The notes beneath the pieces are model-generated. The model saw nothing but the letters and a program-made list of their open reading frames with translations, was not told the origin of the DNA and made no database searches. Of a stretch of 64,000 bases of DNA, positions 44,480 to 57,100 are shown in pieces. The stretch covers positions 7,796,501 through 7,860,500 of the forward strand of contig CATNEN010000003.1 of assembly GCA_950097015.1 (NCBI GenBank). The letters are read 5' to 3'. The stretch comes from Macrostomum hystrix. Taxonomy: Eukaryota > Platyhelminthes > Macrostomidae. The stretch's first letter is position 1. The number at the start of each line of letters is the position of its first letter. A program made the translations under genes and the position numbers.

Positions 44480-47400
44480 TTATGTTATCTGAACAACGCT
44501 GATGCACTCGCGAACCAGGCGAGGCACGGCGGCCTCCGAGGCCTCCCTCGGTTGTCGATAAAGTACACGACGTCGCACATCTTCGTAGGCGAAGGGCAGG
44601 CGCAGCACCCAGAGATCACCGGGTCCTAGCGGAATCGGTTCCGCATTACCCGGACAAAACACCGGCGAGGCGTGGTCGCCGCTGCCGCTGCTGCTTGTAG
44701 CTGGCTGTACAGGATCAGCACTTCCGCCTTCCGCAGACGTCGGCGAAGCGACCGGGGTGGCGGCGGAGAATCGAACTCGCGGATGAAGTCGAATGCGTAT
44801 CGGTGCCTGCGGCGCCGCAACCCAGACGCGCATGAGCTGAGCGAATACGCCTTTGGTTTTGAAGCAATGGCACGGCAAGAACAGTGGCAGATCTTCGGTT
44901 AGAAGGCGTTGAACACCTTCTTTAACTTGGCTAGCCTGCATGGCGCCGCGCATCATCTGGCCGGGGCTTGCCACAAAGAATCTGTGACCAAACGGGCACT
45001 CGTGCTCAAATCCGATCCAAGCTTTGGCGGTTGGCTCTCGGCGACTGCTGCTGCCGCTGTTGGCACCTCGCCTCTGTTGCAATGCCTGCTGCTGCTGCTG
45101 TTGCTGTTGCAGCTGTTGTTGCTGCTGTTGCCACAGTTTACTAGCTACTGGCACATTCCATGGCAACAAATGATTAGAGCCGCTGGAGAAGCCAGGCTGG
45201 TTAATGCCATTGGCGTGACAGTAACTATTGTAACGACCAACGGATAGCAGAGACCAGCTTTGGACCAAAGGTAGGTAGCGCCCAATTAGATCCACAGTCA
45301 TCATGCCGTTCAGCGGTTTCATAGACGGCGCATCGGAAGCGGCAGTTAAACTGTCAGCATTAACGCCTGCGATTTTAACAACTTCACTTAGACTGACTTT
45401 GGAAATGGAATTGGTCGCTTCGTCGATTTCGTCCAAGGTCGCTTCGTCTGTGTTGCCAACAATGATGGGTAGGGCCAGGGGAGTTCGAACGGCGGGCGCA
45501 ACGGAGCTCGGCTGATCGAGCTCGGCGTCGCCCAGTTCAGGACTGCGCAACGGCGGCAGGAGCTCCCCGGTGGACAGGTCGGCGTCCGATTTCAGGTCGG
45601 TTTCTAAGAAACGATGTACAATCAGATGGCATTTGGGATTTAATAACGAGCTTAAGTATTTCGAAGTCGAATAGCTAAGCTAATAATATATCAGGGATTA
45701 AGGAATTATATCTTACGAAGAATTTTGAAGCGACTAGGGACTAGCCTACGATACGTGAGGGAAGGTCTAACGCGTTTGCCTCTCGCGCCAAGGTCCCTGA
45801 GCTTGCGGGCTTTTTAAGCAATTTACGCCCTTTGAGAGCCAACCTCCAAGGCACAGTGAGAGTGTTCATTCCCTGACGATGAGAATTTCAGGTCAGATGT
45901 ACACACCTGTGTGCAGTGACATGTGCTCGTGAGTCATTAAAGCTGCAGGTCAAGTATCTAGGGTAGCAAGATCAATGATTTAGATAAGGGAACGGTTTTG
46001 CAATTAATCATTATTAAAAAACCTTCAGCAGTGCCAGATCGGCGTTGAAACAAAGGCAGAGGCGTCATCTGATGCTGGCCGCAGCAGCTGTCCATTAGTC
46101 GGCCATAAAAGTGCACATTAGCCTCTTCCCAATTGAAAGGATCTGGACGGCCTTCAAGTAATCTGCCGCAGGAGCAGGCGGCGCGCATTGAAGTATAAGA
46201 TGAAGAATGATTCATAGCTGGCAGTAGGAGCTGATCAGTATTGACACTGCCGGGTAAACAGTGACGCTCATTAATGCACGGATGCGAAGTGACGCTGAGA
46301 GCTTCACACATCTGCCTACCGGACAGCCAGACGCTGTTGCAGCGGTCCTCCAATTCGGCCAGATATTTATCAGCGGCTGGTCCGCGAGCATTGTTCAGGA
46401 ATATCTGCTGAGCCTTGCGGATGCGCTCCTTGTGCACACGGTGGCTGTAGTGGGCCGGTAGGTTTTCGCGATAGACAGACTCGGCTAGGGGCAGGGCGCT
46501 GGCGCAACGAGTCTCAGAGAATTTGCGCACAATGTCGCATCTAGTTTTCAGGATTGGGGATATTTTTAAATTAACAGCGGGACTACAAAACCATTTTGCC
46601 GCCCGTTTTTATACCAAGACGGGGGTAATTACTCCCGTCAACGCAAGCAAACGAAACTCAAGAACACGGGCCAACTTTTTGTTGCGCATCTTCTGAAACA
46701 AGAACCAAGTTGCCGGCCCTTCAGACCGTTAAGATATTTAACGGTTCTGACCAAAGGTCAGATTTTTCCCATAAGCGCTAGTGTATTTTATACACCCCTA
46801 TACACGAATTAGCATTGCGCTTCAGTGCGGCCTTGTCAGGCCTTCAAAATTTATCAGTATGTCACTCGAATGTGCTTGCATCATCAGTAAGCACTTCGGT
46901 GCTTACTGACCTTTATCTAGACGGAGCTGCTGGACCTTCAACAAGTGGCACCAGCCGAACATGGACTGCCTTAAAATGGGACACAGGTCAACCACAGGAC
47001 CTTCGCCAAGTCTGTCAACCAATCAGTCACCACCCGACATCATCAGCACTGTCAGCAGAGTGCCTCCAGCTGGCTATGGAGTCCCTAAAGCGAATTTTCC
47101 TACTTTCGCTGATGAAGCCTCGATATTAGCCTAAACTCAACTATTTCTTGTTGAAGGTCAAGCAGCTCTGTCTAGATAAATGTGTGTGACCACCACCGAA
47201 GTCGGAGATGATGCAGGCACATTCGGGTGACGCGCTGATAAAGTTTGAAGGCCTGGCAAGGCCGCAATTGTTTCAGAAGATGCGCAACAAAAAGTTGGCC
47301 CGTGTTCTTGAGTTTCGTTTGCTTTCGTTGCTCTGTTCGGGTGCAGCAAAAAATTGTCAAGGGGGGGGAATTCCCCCCCTTGTTTGTTCTACTTTGAACA

Positions 47401-49990
47401 GTAGAAAGACCACTGCATATATTTTAAATACCCACATTTTTCAGTATCTCACAGAATATTCAACCAATCGCCATTAAAACAACTTACAGAATCACGAATT
47501 TTCACGAAATTCGGTTTTGGAGCTATCGTGAATCAGGCTTTATTATTAAACACAATGAAGTATAAACTATGATTTATCAAACATTTATTAAACGTCTAAC
47601 AGGTATGCTTCTCGCACCGAGGTCCCAGAGCTCGATTCCACGTCGAGGCCACATTAAATTGGGCTCAGTGGTGCAATTTACACCCTTGAGGGCCAACCTC
47701 CAAGGCACAGTGAGAGTGTACACTGCCTGACAAACGAGACAGTCAGGGCAGATGTACACATCCTGTGCGAGTCTGTGCTCAGGAGTTAGGTGAATCTCGT
47801 TAACCTCGTGAAAACTTAGGTTAAACTTACCTGGCTCTAAACTCGCTAAAAACTCGTTGCAAACCAGCATCAGCATCCGTCAGCATTAGATTGTACAGCT
47901 TGTGACAGATTTTAAACCAACTCTTAGCCGATGTCAATTCTAAACCGGCGCTACATTCAATCTGATCCATGTGACGCTGCAGAAATTTGGCAAACTCTTT
48001 TGTTTCTAAATTAGTGCCGCCGCTACCAATACTACTCATTGTTGACGATTCAGTAGTATCCGTCGGCGAAATAATTTCGTCTAGTTCAACAGAATCACTC
48101 TCCAATAAAGACTGGAAGACACGACTGGGCGAATCGGGCGCTGGTAAGCTGACGCAGCAGAAACCCCCGTCGGGTAGGCGACAGAGATTAGCAGCCTCTG
48201 GACCCGTGATGAGTTTGGCGCGCCGGAGAATCTAAGAATGGCGACAACAAAAAGTGAGGCATGTGTTGCAGAAACTACACTTATTATAAAAAATATACAG
48301 TTATTTATCTTTAAATTATATGTTTTCGTAAAAATAAATATATCCTAGCATTCGTTTCCGAACAGCACTGATTCAGTAACTTCTATTTATGTAAACGTCT
48401 ATTTCTGTACACTTTAGAATCTGTACACATTTCAGAATCTGTACACATTTTAGAATCTGTACACATTTCAGAATCTGTACACGCTTCAGAATCTGTACAC
48501 ATTTCAGAATCTGTACACATTTCAGAATCTGTACACGCTTCAGAATCTGTACACATTTCAGAATCTGTACACATTTCAGAATCTGTACACATTTCAGAAT
48601 CTGTACACGCTTCAGAATCTGTACACATTTCAGAATCTGTAAAAATTAGTTTTCCGTAAACATTTGTTTCCTGCACAAACATTTTTCCGCATTTTTTGTC
48701 CTTTCAAAATTTAAGAGCTCAATAGTTATAAGAATAGTAGCGAATCACAATCTCACCTGGTATACCTGCGATTGCAAACTATCAGCTAGTGTTCTCAAAT
48801 TTCTAGCATTCTCTTTGAGTCGATTAATCAACGGACTAGGACTCAATTGAAAGTGGAATAGGACAGCCGGACAAGCCGGCCTACCATTTGTCATCCAGTC
48901 GCGAGGCACCGGAAACGATCGATAAGCCTGACACAGCTGACCTATTAGTTGCTGACGAAGCTGCGAAACTAATTGCAGAGTGCGCGTCACTGCCGGATTG
49001 ACCTGGAACGGCGCGGATTCGAACTCGGGGACCTATTCGATTTTGAATTTCTTAACAGTAGAAATTAAGACCACGGGGAAGTGAAAAGTCCACCATATGG
49101 ATTAAAATTTTCCGCCCTTTAAGATGAACTAACTTTCGAGGCCGTCCGACGTCGAGATATTCACCGATTCTTATCAAAGACCTCGACAATGCCGATGTTT
49201 TGTAATTCCGGAAGTTCTTGCATCGAATAAAGCAGAAAATTTTAACCCGTGTTGTGAATCGACATGGCGGTTGGTTGAATATTTTAGGACCTGGTCTTCT
49301 ACTGCTAAGAGAACGTACTTAAAAACAAAGAGGATAAAAACCAACCTGAGTCCCAATGCAGTTAAACACAACAATATGCGACACAGAGAACACGTAGAGC
49401 AGTGCTCTAATATGCTCAAAATCAGCCGCTGTTAGTAGGGCCGCAATATTCGGCGTGTCTGGATCCGAATCGCGAATAAAATTTGAGCACAGCTGAGCAA
49501 GATGAGCCGGATCATTTGGGCCGGTAAGGCTTAGAAAAATAGCTTTTCGATCCGGACTATAATAGCCGTGCAATCTCACTAGCTGCTGCTGGGATTTCGA
49601 CTGGCGAGACTTTGACGCGCTATTGTCCTCGGATTTGTCGACAATATCAGCGTCGTCTGCCTGACTATCGACATCGGCTCCGCAGCAAAGCGGAGGCTGA
49701 AAAGCTGGTCGATCTAATAATTGCAGCTCCAATTGTAGAGTCTTAGTTGGACACAGACGCGGGTCTGTCCTGCCCACGAAGGCCACAACCCTTACCCGGG
49801 TGTCCCGGTTGGGTAGGCGACTAAAATCGAAATTAGGCGGCAACGGAAACCAACCAGCTTGACAGGGACTCGAAGCTGCCCACTTTGAAAAATGCGGCTG
49901 CTGCTGATCATGATGATGATAATGGTGATGATAATGCTGCTGCTGCTGCTGCTGCTGCCGAGGGTGTTGGCGATAATGGCGATATGATTC
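44480..49990 (-). CDS. SMG8: SMG8 nonsense-mediated decay factor, first exon not found
   Basis: SMG8 binds SMG9 and restrains the SMG1 kinase that phosphorylates UPF1 in nonsense-mediated mRNA decay. Exons (minus): 49990-49346, 49002-48757, 48231-47831, 46540-46023, 45603-44480, total 978 codons in phase, ending TAA. The human protein is 991 aa. Family blocks: LRVVAFVGRT-like start, LLYVFSVSHIVVF, CPAVLFHFQL, FSETRCASALPLAESVYRENLPAHYS, ARGPAADKY, CSCGRL, DPFNWEEANVHFY, GSNHLLPWNV, KAWIGFEHECPFGHRFF and LWVLRLPFAY. The N-terminal coded region is His/Gln-rich. The first listed exon opens at an acceptor (TTTTCCAG|GAA) after an in-frame stop, so a short 5' exon with the start codon lies upstream, perhaps within 50500-51177. 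Exon 4 (46540-46023) uses a weak donor, GTTTTT. Confidence 0.9.
45765..45945 (+). repeat. SINE family 1, degraded fragment (SMG8 intron)
   Basis: It keeps CTAACGCGTTTGCCTCTCGC, the CCAACCTCCAAGGCACAGTG body and GATGTACACACCTG; other parts are lost. Confidence 0.65.
46612..47390. mobile_element. Foldback DNA element with long inverted arms in an SMG8 intron
   Basis: The arm at about 46640-46935 is repeated inverted at about 47150-47335. A near-perfect core of about 55 bp (left CAAGAACACGGGCCAACTTT, right AAAGTTGGCCCGTGTTCTTG) is followed by diverged arm sequence ending at ATCTAGACGGAGCTGCT. Each outer end carries a small G/C palindrome (GGGGGTAATTACTCCC and GGGGGAATTCCCCC). The 200-bp centre has no recognisable transposase. 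Probably a non-autonomous element. Confidence 0.7.
47395..47535 (+). repeat. Dispersed repeat family 2, partial copy
   Basis: It shares TAAATACCCACATT, ATATTCAACCAATCG and CAGAATCAC with the copy at 8755-9150. Confidence 0.55.
47590..47800 (+). repeat. SINE family 1, degraded copy without tail
   Basis: It retains the B-box-like GAGCTCGATTCCACG, AGGCCACATTAAATTGGG, CCAACCTCCAAGGCACAGTG and CAGGGCAGATGTACACA. It lies in the same SMG8 intron as the foldback element. Confidence 0.7.
48412..48645. repeat. 18-bp minisatellite (CAGAATCTGTACACATTT) in SMG8 intron
   Basis: About 13 copies with ACACGCTT variants, inside intron 48232-48756. Confidence 0.9.
49006..49320 (-). repeat. Dispersed repeat family 2 filling an SMG8 intron
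   Basis: On the minus strand it follows the order of the copy at 8755-9150: CAGTAGAA, ATATTCAACCAACCG, ACACGGGTTA, ACAAAACATCGGCATTGTCG. It ends with a tRNA-like GAGTTCGAATCCGCG directly before the splice acceptor of the SMG8 exon at 49002. The intron (49003-49345) is almost entirely this repeat. Confidence 0.6.
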
Positions 49991-50049
49991 CTGGAAAATT
50001 CATCAAGAAGTGACTTAATAAAAGGACCAGATGTGTGGGTAGGGGTAGC

Positions 50050-50500
50050 TAAATTGAAGAACCAAATTGGAGGGCAGAAGTATTTGAAGGACTAGATTGG
50101 ATGGTAGGGGTATTTGAAGGACCAGATTGGATGGTAGGGGTATTTGAAGGACCAGATTGGATGGTAGGGGTATTTGAAGGACCAGATTGGATGGTAGGGG
50201 TATTTGAAGGACCAGATTGGAGGGCAGAGGTATTTGAAGGACCAGATTGGAGGGCTGAGGTATTTGAAGGACCAGATTGGAGGGCAGAGGTATTTGAAGG
50301 ACCAGATTGGAGGGCAGAGGTATTTGAAGGACCAGATTGGAGGGCAGAGGTATTTGAAGGACCAGATTGGAGGGCAGAGGTATTTGAAGGACCAGATTGG
50401 AGGGCAGAGGTATTTGAAGGACCAGATTGGAGGGCAGAGGTATTTGAAGGACCAGATTGGAGGGCAGAGGTATTTGAACCACCAGATTGGAGGGTAGAGT
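50050..50500. repeat. 30-bp minisatellite upstream of SMG8
   Basis: About 15 copies of a unit containing GTATTTGAAGGACCAGATTG. A GGATGGTAG variant block (left) gives way to GGAGGGCAG (right). All frames stay open, so the ORFs here are artefacts. Confidence 0.95.
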
Positions 50501-51177
50501 AAGTGTCTAGAAAGGCAAATTAAGTTCATATGAATATTAAATGAAATAAGTAAACAGGACACACACAGCTAACTTGTTACTAAACGTTTAATTTAGCGTG
50601 ATTTAAACAGCATACACTTTAATGTATAGTATACGCATAAAACAAGAAAAGTAACGTTAAGTTTTAGCAGTACTACTACAGAAAGTAGTAAAAACGCAAA
50701 TTACAAGAACACAACACGTCCACTGTGTTAAAAGTAAAGAAAAGTAGATAACGGCTATCGGGCTGTACATACCGGTATGTCAAATATAGATTTAGATGAA
50801 AATTGTGGCCAATCAAACATAATTTATGGCACGGACTGATTAATTCTCAAGTCCCAAATGTACAATAAGTATGTACACTGCTTGACAATGAGAAAATACA
50901 ATGACACATGTACATCCCTTCATTCACTCCTTTAACTATGCATATGAAGAAGTTGACATGAAAATTTAAGCGCATTAAATATGAATTAACCGTTTACAAC
51001 GAAGTTCAGTTAGATTTTTTTTTCAGCTGCCATAATGCGAGATGGAACATGTTATTTTTGCACAAATAACAGATTTAAGTATCATGTACAAATGAACAAA
51101 TGCGAGACTATTACATGAGAGTAAAAAATTATATGCAAATTGTATTGTCTATTTGATTAAATAACTAATGTAGACTA
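50501..51177. other. Gap between SMG8 and BRPF
   Basis: AT-rich. It probably holds the SMG8 promoter and first exon and the BRPF 3' UTR. A faint SINE-like TGTACACTGCTTGACAATGA lies at about 50875. Confidence 0.4.
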
Positions 51178-54100
51178 CTAGGAATCGACCTTGGCATCTT
51201 CACCAGGTTCGCCAACTAAAGAGCCAACAGCCTCAACTGGTGTGTCAGCAGCGCCTTTAGCTTCAACTTTTGCTCCGCCGGCGTCAGCATCGACGTTGGC
51301 CGCGCCGTCGTCGGCGTCCTCAGCGGCGGCGGCGGCAGTCTCAGCCAAATAAGGATAAGGCTTGCCAGTTACTTTGCAAAGATGCTCAATAGCCAATTGA
51401 TAGGCCTTCTTAATGCTAGTTCGCAAACGGCTACGTTTGGCATCGACTAGGCGCTCCTTGTCAATCTCGGTGCAGACGCCTAATAATTCAAGCTTGTCAG
51501 CCATCAGCCATTGCCAAGTGCGCTTCTGATCGAAGAATAATACTAGATAGTCTTCGCCGCGACTAGATTGTAATACGGAATCTGGAGGCACTGGTATTGG
51601 GACGCCATTCTGAACGTAGCCAGTCTTTGGCATATCCGGATCAATAATAAGACCCGGATAAGACGGATAGCCTCGACACTTGGCCCAGACTAGGTCCAAA
51701 GGTTTCACTGGACCGTCGCCGCTGCTAGTTGAACGCGACGGATTTCGGTTTCGGCTGGGATTGCTGAAGCGATTTTCGGGGGGGGGTGGGGTAGAGGATC
51801 AAGTAAGGACTTGTCTTTTTCAGCTTTCGTGTTTAAACTTACATTTCTCTAAAGTGCAATTTATTAACTCTCTAAACCTTTATCGTTTTCATAGTTATGG
51901 GTCGATCAAGGCCCATTTATTACTTATGTCACTTTAACAGACCTTTTTTAAAGAGATTGTAGATCAGAATTTTTTGCTCATCCTTGTGTGTTTACTTTTA
52001 ATTGTATCGTCAATTCCGTTCGTTTGATGCAATTGACTTTGTGCACATGAATTCGTCCGTTATACGGAATTACTTTTACCAACTATATTGATATATAAAG
52101 ATATATACCTTTTGTAAATTGATTTCGCAAAAAAACCAATTGATTTCCCCATTAGCTGAAGTCGAAAGCGAGGGCCCAACCAGCCTTCTCGAACATAGAT
52201 AAGTCCAAATGAATTCCCTTAAGTCCAATTGATTTCCCTCAATTCAATGATATAGTAATAAACGGCTATGAGTGCTGCAATGTTTTTAACCGAGGGCGCG
52301 TAGCGAAAACATTGCAGCACTCATAGCCGTTTATTATATCATTTTGCAGTCAAGTTTGAACTGCGGGCATTCAAATTAGACAAGAAGGGAAGAGCCAAAT
52401 TTCAGAATCCGTCCCCAAGTCAAGCAGAACTTTATGTCTGTGGCACAAACTGAAACACACTGACGGGCACTCAATTTAGACAACGGGCATTCAAATTAGA
52501 CAAGCAGCGGAAAGTCCATGTGTGCCAGAGAGAAAGACCATGGACAATCCGATTCGTCGCTATGCAAGAACTTCCAGAGAGAAGCGTGACCTCATTATTG
52601 GGGCATGCCAACGTGGTGACTCTGTGGCTGAAATTGCCAACATGTTGGATGTCAAGAGATCATCAGTGTACAACATCTGGAACAAGTTTGTTCAGGATGG
52701 CCAGCGATACGCGCTACCAAGGGGAGGAGCCAGGCACCGTCGAATGAATCCTGCAATGAAGGACCATCTGGCCGCCTTGTTGAATGCCAACCCTCTGATG
52801 ACACTCGGGAAAATGCGGGGAATCGCTTCTGTCTGAGTTTTCCGCAATACCAACGATTGACATTTCAACAGTCTCTCGAGCACTGGATGGACAACTTTTT
52901 TCGATGAAAATCCTGTCAAGAGATGGCGATGTACCTGAAGCGAGAAATTCGCATGAGGTCAAGCAAAGACGCGTTGAATTCGCCAACTGGCTCGTGGATT
53001 TGTCGGTCACGACTTGCCTGGTCCATTTAGATGAGACCGGCTACTGCCCCTGGACCCGGCGAACCAAGGGAAGGAGTCCGCGTGGAGCCAGGGTGAGACG
53101 GACTGTGCATACGCAGAGAAGTCCATCACTGAACATGATCATGGCCACGTCGCCGGCATTGAACCTCGTTCACTACAGACTGGATTCCGGTAGCACCACA
53201 CGTGAGAGAGTCCAGGAATTTGTGACCAACCTATGTGAAAAGATTGCAGAGAATCTGGAAGAGAACCATTCGTGCGTCATCGTGCTGGATGGTGCCCGCT
53301 TTCACCACGGATTGCAAATCCCGGAGGAGTGGGTTGGTCGAATTTAACTGAAGATCTTACCACCTTAATCTCCTTTCCTGAACCCAGTTGAACTGGCTCA
53401 CAGTGCCTTTAAATCAGCAGTCAAGAGGCAGCTGTCCAATCCTGAAGTTCAGAGAGAATTGGCTGTTCCGCCTCCTGACATGACTGCCGTTCAATGGAGA
53501 CTGATGGTGCTGCAGAGGTGCGGGGAAATCGCGATGGATGACGTGACTCCACTGAAGTGCGTTCACTGGTATCAGCACACGCTCCGCTTCATCCCACGCT
53601 GTCTGGCAAATGAAGACATCGTTTGAATTCTCTATCAGATGAGACTCTTGTTCATTGATGTGCTGAGCACCCTGTTTTGTTTGTTCACACATACTTACTT
53701 TGTTATAACTTGTTCTTATCTTCATAGTTCAGGGTTCACAGAATGGTTGTCTGACAACAGACGCAACACGATCTTGAATTGCCCAGCCAATGCGCCTGAG
53801 AACTTGTCTATTTTTGAATGCCCCTTGTCTAAATTGAGTGCCCACCAGTGTGATTTTGTCTTGACCATAGATAGCATTTGTGCCAGCAGTGAGATCTGGT
53901 CAAGCGTCTAATTTGAATGCCCGCAGTTCAAACTTGACTGCAAAATGCTATACTATATCATTGTATACTTTTGGACCACAGACAGTTGGGGCGTGCAACA
54001 ATCAGTCTCACGGAGCGGATATAGCCAGCGGTCTCGCGGGGCGTGCAGCAATCGATTATTTTGTCGATTGGTGCACGCCCGAAATGTCTATGGTCCAAAA

Positions 54101-57100
54101 GTAGACCGCCTGACTTAGGGCAGCAAGAGAACTCAGTTTGGGGAAGGCTGTAAGACAGCGAGACGAGCCGTGGCATTACCGGGCTGCCTAGAACCATGTT
54201 TCCAAGGATGACTGGAGATCCGATTTACGAAGCAAGTACCGGCGTTCCATTAGGACTGGTGCACATGTCTCAAGGTGACGTCGTGGGTGCGTCTAACTCC
54301 GAGGTTGGCGAGCGAGTCCAACGGGAGACCGCTATGCAAGTGGTCTGTGGTCGAAATCGAGGATTCATAGTTAGCCTTTGCCTACAGCGCAAATCTGGCA
54401 TGTACAAGAGAACAGAGGTCATCAACCACTATGCTGCGCTGGCACTACACTACAGTATCGGAGAAGGACCGACAGAGAATCGCTCAATCGTATCTCCGAG
54501 GTGAAGACTGGAGGCTCCTTGCGAGACAATTGCAGATTAAACCAAGAACCGCCAGGTCCATCATTGAGGTATTTGAAAGAGACGGAAGAGATCATAGTCT
54601 GGCCAAGGGTGGCAATCGAAAGAAACATCTGAATGAGGAAATGACGGAGCACCTGATAACAATAGTTGAACAAAATCCCACCTGCACTCTGCAAATGATG
54701 CGCGGTGGTCTTTCAGTGCGGTGGCCTGCATTGGAGACCATTGGCCTGAAGACTATCAGTCGTGCACTGGACAAGCAGCTAATTACGTTAAAAAAGCTTC
54801 GTACTGTCACGGACGATTGGAATTCGAACATCACCAAAGAAGCTCGCTTCCAGCATGCCAGTTGGATGCTAAACGAAGGCAACGGACAGCACTGCATCTT
54901 TCTGGATGAGTTTGGCTTCAATGTATGGACCGCCAGAACGCAAGGCTGGGCAAGGATGGGCGAGCCCGCCGTGCACATTGTTGCTGGCCAGAGGGGGCAG
55001 AATTTGACCCTGTGCCTCGCCATTTCGCCAGACCTTGGGCTGGTCCATTACCAGCTTGCCGAAGGTGGATTCACAAATGCAGTTTCAGGGAATGCTGATG
55101 GAAATAGACCAACTGGTGGACAGCGCATTTGTTCTCCTTTGCGATCTAATGCCCGAGCGCATGCGAATGTCCCTGGATTGCGAGATGACCATCAAGTACG
55201 ACATCTTCCACCGTACTCGCCTTTCCTGAATTCAGCTGAGGCCGCTGGCAGTTGTCTGAAAGCAGCAGTGAAGCAGCGCCTCGCGCAGCCTGACATTCAG
55301 CAGCAGATGGGAGACCGCGCCGCGGCAGCACAGCAAGGAGTTACCCTTCACAGGAGACGGATGACTCTGCTGCAATAGGAAGTGTTGGGATGCATCGACG
55401 TGCTGAATCTGGACAAGTGTCACCAATGGTGTCACCATGTCATGGTGTACTATCAGCGGTGCCTCGAATATGCCGATATCTTCCAGTGACGTACGCCAAG
55501 TACGACAAAGCTAACTTCATAGTTTTCATGACCCGCATGACCCGAAACGTGGTTATTTGTTCATTCTTTGTTACTTTGTTTCATTTTTTACATAGGTTGA
55601 TGACCTCTGTTTTCTTGTACATGCCAGATTTGCGCTGTAAGCAAAGGCTAACTATGAATCCTTGATTTCGACCACAGACAACAGAATGAAACAACTCCAA
55701 TCGATTTCCCCGGAGAGTATGCTTAAAACACATTGAATTGAGGGAAATCAATTGGACTTAAGGGAATTCATTTGGACTTATGTATGGTCTAGAAGGCTGG
55801 TTGGGCCCTCGCTTTCGACTTCAGCTAATGGGGAAATCAATTGGCTTTTTTGCAAAATCAATTGACAATATGTATATTAATAGATAACAGCTTTTCGAGT
55901 AAGTACGCAATTATAGCCTATGTTACTGTTGTCTCTGTCGTTGAGTTTTTTGTACCGTTAGTTGCAACAGTTATTGAGTAGTTGGGATACGAGTGCATGT
56001 TGTCTGCGTTTTTTAGTGCGACTGTGAACCGGAAAACAGTATTTGGTCTGGAGAACTAAATATCCCTGCTTGTATATTGAAGCGCGCATCGTTTTGTAAG
56101 TAGCCGTATGCTTTAACCATACTTGAAAATGTTACATAATTGTGGTTGTACTTTGTCTGTGCCTCGAGCTAAATAAATAGATTGTAGACTTTTTTCGTGT
56201 CTGTAAAGTCAATTGCGTTTGACTCTTAAGCCACTTAGAGGTACAGTATTTTGTTAAAGAATTTTAAGCAATTTAAATCCACAGTAATTAGGCGAATAAA
56301 TACGGATATCACAATACTCGTATATAGCTGTGTCATCACTTAAGCACTGATCGCTATCAATTATACTCGTAGAATACTGGCTTCAAATAGGAATAGAGTT
56401 GTCACTTTTATTTCCGAGCCAAAAGACTAATGACACCAGCGCGGGAAATATAGGAGTGAAATTTCTGAAACAGCTTTTAACCATTTGAAAATATAAAATA
56501 GAAACAACTATTTAGATCTAAGCATACCATAATAAGTCACAAACTTCTAAACAAATGTTATACTTCTATTCATTCAGATTGCAATAGGCGTTTGCCGAAA
56601 AATGTTTCAACGCAACTGTTTATGAAGCGAATTATCCTTGCACAAATTTCCCATCAACTATGACAAATTAGAAATGTTGAGTTTAGTGCGGTCTCTCTAG
56701 TTTACTCACTCGTTCTGTGCTACGCACGCTTTGCAATTGCAGATAGCAGGCATTAGTGCCGGATGTAGAAAGCTAGTCACCTAATAATTTCCCCTCTCTC
56801 CATATCCCAACAAACTTAAGCAACAACTTTAAAACTACAAGCGCAAAACATCATGGCACATTTTTATCCCAACCAAGAGGACCTACAGACAAGAATGTTA
56901 AAGACGCAATCGCCGCCAAGCGTGACTGAGATAGTTCGCGACAGTATGCGCAAGTCGTCAATACGCGGCCTGCCGAGAATTCTAGGAGCGAAATCGCGCC
57001 TAATGCGGTGCGTATGGACCGGCACAGTGCTAGTATTGTTCGCCTGCTTAACACAGAACATACACAATCTGGTTGATTCTTACCAGAGAGCCGATACTAT

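Larger units (their letters stand above)
52114..55866. mobile_element. Outer DNA transposon with 136-bp terminal inverted repeats hosting other elements
   Basis: 52114-52249 and 55731-55866 are inverted copies with only a handful of differences. Both contain CCAATTGATTTCCCCATTAG, GAAAGCGAGGGCCCAACCAG and the motif CAATTGATTTCCCTCAATTC. Between them sit a hairpin, a Tc1-like element, a MITE, a short orphan segment and a second Tc1-like element, leaving almost no transposase gene of its own. No clear target-site duplication was seen. Confidence 0.75.

Noticed and set aside
50015-50562. ORFs on both strands over the 30-bp array
   Set aside because: Every frame repeats a ten-residue word; array artefact.
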